Positions 62,900 to 64,000 of a stretch of 64,000 nucleotides of DNA are shown here, in pieces. The translations under genes and the position numbers were made by a program. Location of the stretch: the NCBI RefSeq assembly GCF_002973525.1, contig NZ_PVEN01000009.1, positions 124,001 to 188,000 on the forward strand. Reading direction: 5' to 3'. This stretch comes from Paraburkholderia sp. BL21I4N1. GTDB lineage: Bacteria; Pseudomonadota; Gammaproteobacteria; Burkholderiales; Burkholderiaceae. Each line of letters starts with the position of its first letter. Within the stretch, counting starts at the first letter, position 1. A model generated the notes under the pieces. It ran no database searches and was not told where the DNA came from. It saw nothing but the letters and a program-made list of their open reading frames with translations.

Positions 62900-63214
62900 G
62901 AAGCTCCTTCAAAGCGGCGATAGACAAAGCATGCGGACAATGTCGCGGCGTTGCCGGCGTTTCACTTTCCGAGAAATCGCACGAAGCGCAGCCGTCCGGT
63001 CGAATGCAGGCCGCATTGTAGCGCGCCGAATTCGCGGTTTCGTCCGACGATGCCAGCGGTGTGACGGATTTCAACCGCCTGGCAGACGGGGCGGCGGGGC
63101 AAGTTCACCGCACCGCCACGCCACCACGACGTGACCCCAACGCGTGACGCGGCCGCGATTCCAAGGTGCGCGCGCCTTTCCGCTTCCTTTCGCCCAATCG
63201 CAGGTTCGGTTGTG

Positions 63215-63235
63215 AATTTTAGTAGGAGTAAAATT
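63215..63235. promoter_or_regulatory. Possible operator upstream of the aminopeptidase P gene
   Basis: AATTTTA-N7-TAAAATT has perfect 7-bp arms and ends 5 bp before the -35 box. Its centre is about 16 bp upstream of the -35, a usual place for an activator or repressor. The adjacent XRE-cupin protein is the natural candidate to bind it. Confidence 0.5.
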
Positions 63236-63240
63236 TAAGC

Positions 63241-63269
63241 TTGACGCAATTTTTAGCTCGCGGTAATTT
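63241..63269 (+). promoter_or_regulatory. sigma70-type promoter of the aminopeptidase P gene
   Basis: TTGACG (63241-63246), a 17-bp spacer and TAATTT (63264-63269) form a near-consensus promoter. The start would be near 63276, about 50 bp before the ATG. Confidence 0.75.
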
Positions 63270-63327
63270 TGAAAAGCGGTCCCGGCCGTTGCATGCGCCT
63301 GATCGATAAACAAAACATGGGCATCCG

Positions 63328-64000
63328 ATGATAGATCGACTGAAATACAGCTTCTCCAGCCTCGCGCCCTATGACGCCTGCGTCGCCGATACGCACGCCG
63401 GGCTCTCGCGACTCATGGAGCAGCGCGGCCTCGACGCGCTGCTGGTCCCGTCGCAGGACGAATTCCTCAGCGAGCATGTGCCGCGCCGTAACGACCCGCG
63501 TTACGCGCTGTCCGCGTTCGACGGTTCGACCGGCAACGGTGTGTTTCTGTCGGCCGCGGTTGCGCTCGAACTCGGTTCGCCGCAGTTCCTGCTGTTCGTC
63601 GACGGCCGCTACCATCTGCAGGCGGATCAGCAATGCGACCCGCAACGGGTGCAGGTACAGAAGCTGGCGTTGGGCGTGTCGATATGGAAGGCTATCGCCG
63701 ACTGGCTGAGCGCGCATTCGGCGCACGTCGATGCGGTGGGCTACGACGCATTGCGGATGAGCGTCGCACAACGCGAGGGCATGCTAGAGGCGACCGCGCA
63801 CGCCAATCTCACGTGGACCAGCCTGAGCGGCCGGGAGGTGGACCGTGCGATCGATTTGCCCGGCTGGAACGTGGACCGTCCGATCTTCGAGTTGCCGCAG
63901 GCGATGACCGGATCCAGCATCGCGCAAAACATCGCGACGCTGAATCAGCGGGTTCACTCGCGGTTAGCTGAAGCGCGGCCCGATGAGGCGCAGTCCACTA
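63328..64000 (+). CDS. Aminopeptidase P/Xaa-Pro aminopeptidase-like protein (partial)
   Basis: The gene is cut by the right edge; 224 codons are seen. The start MIDRLKYSFSSLAPYDACVA leads into a creatinase/prolidase-type N-terminal domain (GLDALLVPSQDEFLSEHVPR, FDGSTGNGVFLSAAVALELG, FLLFVDGRYHLQADQQCDP). This is the N-terminal domain of the aminopeptidase P family, which removes the residue before a proline. The metal-binding catalytic domain lies outside the window. ATG 63328 follows a clear promoter. Confidence 0.85.
   Translation, partial: MIDRLKYSFSSLAPYDACVADTHAGLSRLMEQRGLDALLVPSQDEFLSEHVPRRNDPRYALSAFDGSTGNGVFLSAAVALELGSPQFLLFVDGRYHLQADQQCDPQRVQVQKLALGVSIWKAIADWLSAHSAHVDAVGYDALRMSVAQREGMLEATAHANLTWTSLSGREVDRAIDLPGWNVDRPIFELPQAMTGSSIAQNIATLNQRVHSRLAEARPDEAQST

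Larger units (their letters stand above)
62900..63327. other. Divergent region between XRE-cupin and aminopeptidase P genes
   Basis: This 428-bp stretch has no credible gene. It contains a clear promoter for the rightward gene (63241-63269) and an inverted repeat just upstream (63215-63235). The half nearest the XRE gene is GC-rich and shows nothing I can name. Confidence 0.6.

Noticed and set aside
1..64000. CRISPR arrays, tRNA or rRNA genes, IS elements or prophage genes
   Set aside because: No regular repeat-spacer pattern, no cloverleaf or rRNA motif and no transposase, integrase or phage structural gene was recognised. The T6SS genes resemble phage tail parts but form a standard secretion locus.

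Overview
The window comes from a GC-rich betaproteobacterium, most probably Paraburkholderia or a close Burkholderia relative. This rests on codon use, on a type VI secretion locus with the gene set and order seen in Burkholderia, and on a long inverted-repeat element of a type that I recall as frequent in Paraburkholderia intergenic regions. No rRNA, tRNA, CRISPR array or insertion sequence could be recognised. Both window edges cut genes: a BetR-type HTH/receiver protein on the left and an aminopeptidase P on the right.

Layout. (1) 1-7.3 kb: partial HTH/receiver gene; a hipBA toxin-antitoxin operon whose promoter lies in five 26-bp-phased operator-like repeats; a small secreted Cys-rich protein; a K+ channel with an RCK domain; an ornithine-cyclodeaminase-family reductase; and zwf. 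(2) 7.4-31.3 kb: a type VI secretion locus. tssJ-tssK-tssL run left from a divergent promoter region. A TPR lipoprotein gene and tssB-C-hcp-E-F-G-H-A run right. A second block holds an OmpA-like gene, tagF, tssM and tagX, with a membrane protein of unknown role diverging from tagX. Three unrelated genes (an AraC/GlxA-type regulator, an ABM-fold protein and a DUF488 protein) sit between the blocks. No vgrG, PAAR or effector gene is present. (3) 31.5-41.7 kb: a nucleoside-hydrolase lipoprotein, a LysR regulator, the 0.58-kb inverted-repeat element, a zinc alcohol dehydrogenase diverging from an AraC regulator, a periplasmic protein/cytochrome b/molybdopterin oxidoreductase operon diverging from a two-component system, and a small VOC protein.

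(4) 41.8-54.5 kb: the most interesting region, a self-contained quorum-sensing locus. luxR, luxI, a GNAT-like gene, a 2.2-kaa NRPS and a HAD phosphatase form one leftward unit. An ATP-grasp enzyme and an MFS exporter form a divergent rightward unit. A 20-bp lux-box-like palindrome lies in the region between them, about 28 bp centre to edge upstream of a good -10 element, which suggests that AHL directly controls the ATP-grasp/exporter unit. The NRPS order is C, an apparent half C domain, A, T, E, C, with no thioesterase. I do not recognise the product.

(5) 54.5-64 kb: a tandem-PAS GGDEF protein, a D-2-hydroxyacid dehydrogenase, a three-subunit molybdopterin/iron-sulfur/DmsC-type oxidoreductase without a Tat leader, an XRE-cupin regulator, and the start of an aminopeptidase P gene with a clear sigma70-type promoter.

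Everything here comes from reading the sequence by eye; no database search was run. Family names come from recognisable motifs and context. Residue positions are approximate unless a codon coordinate is given.
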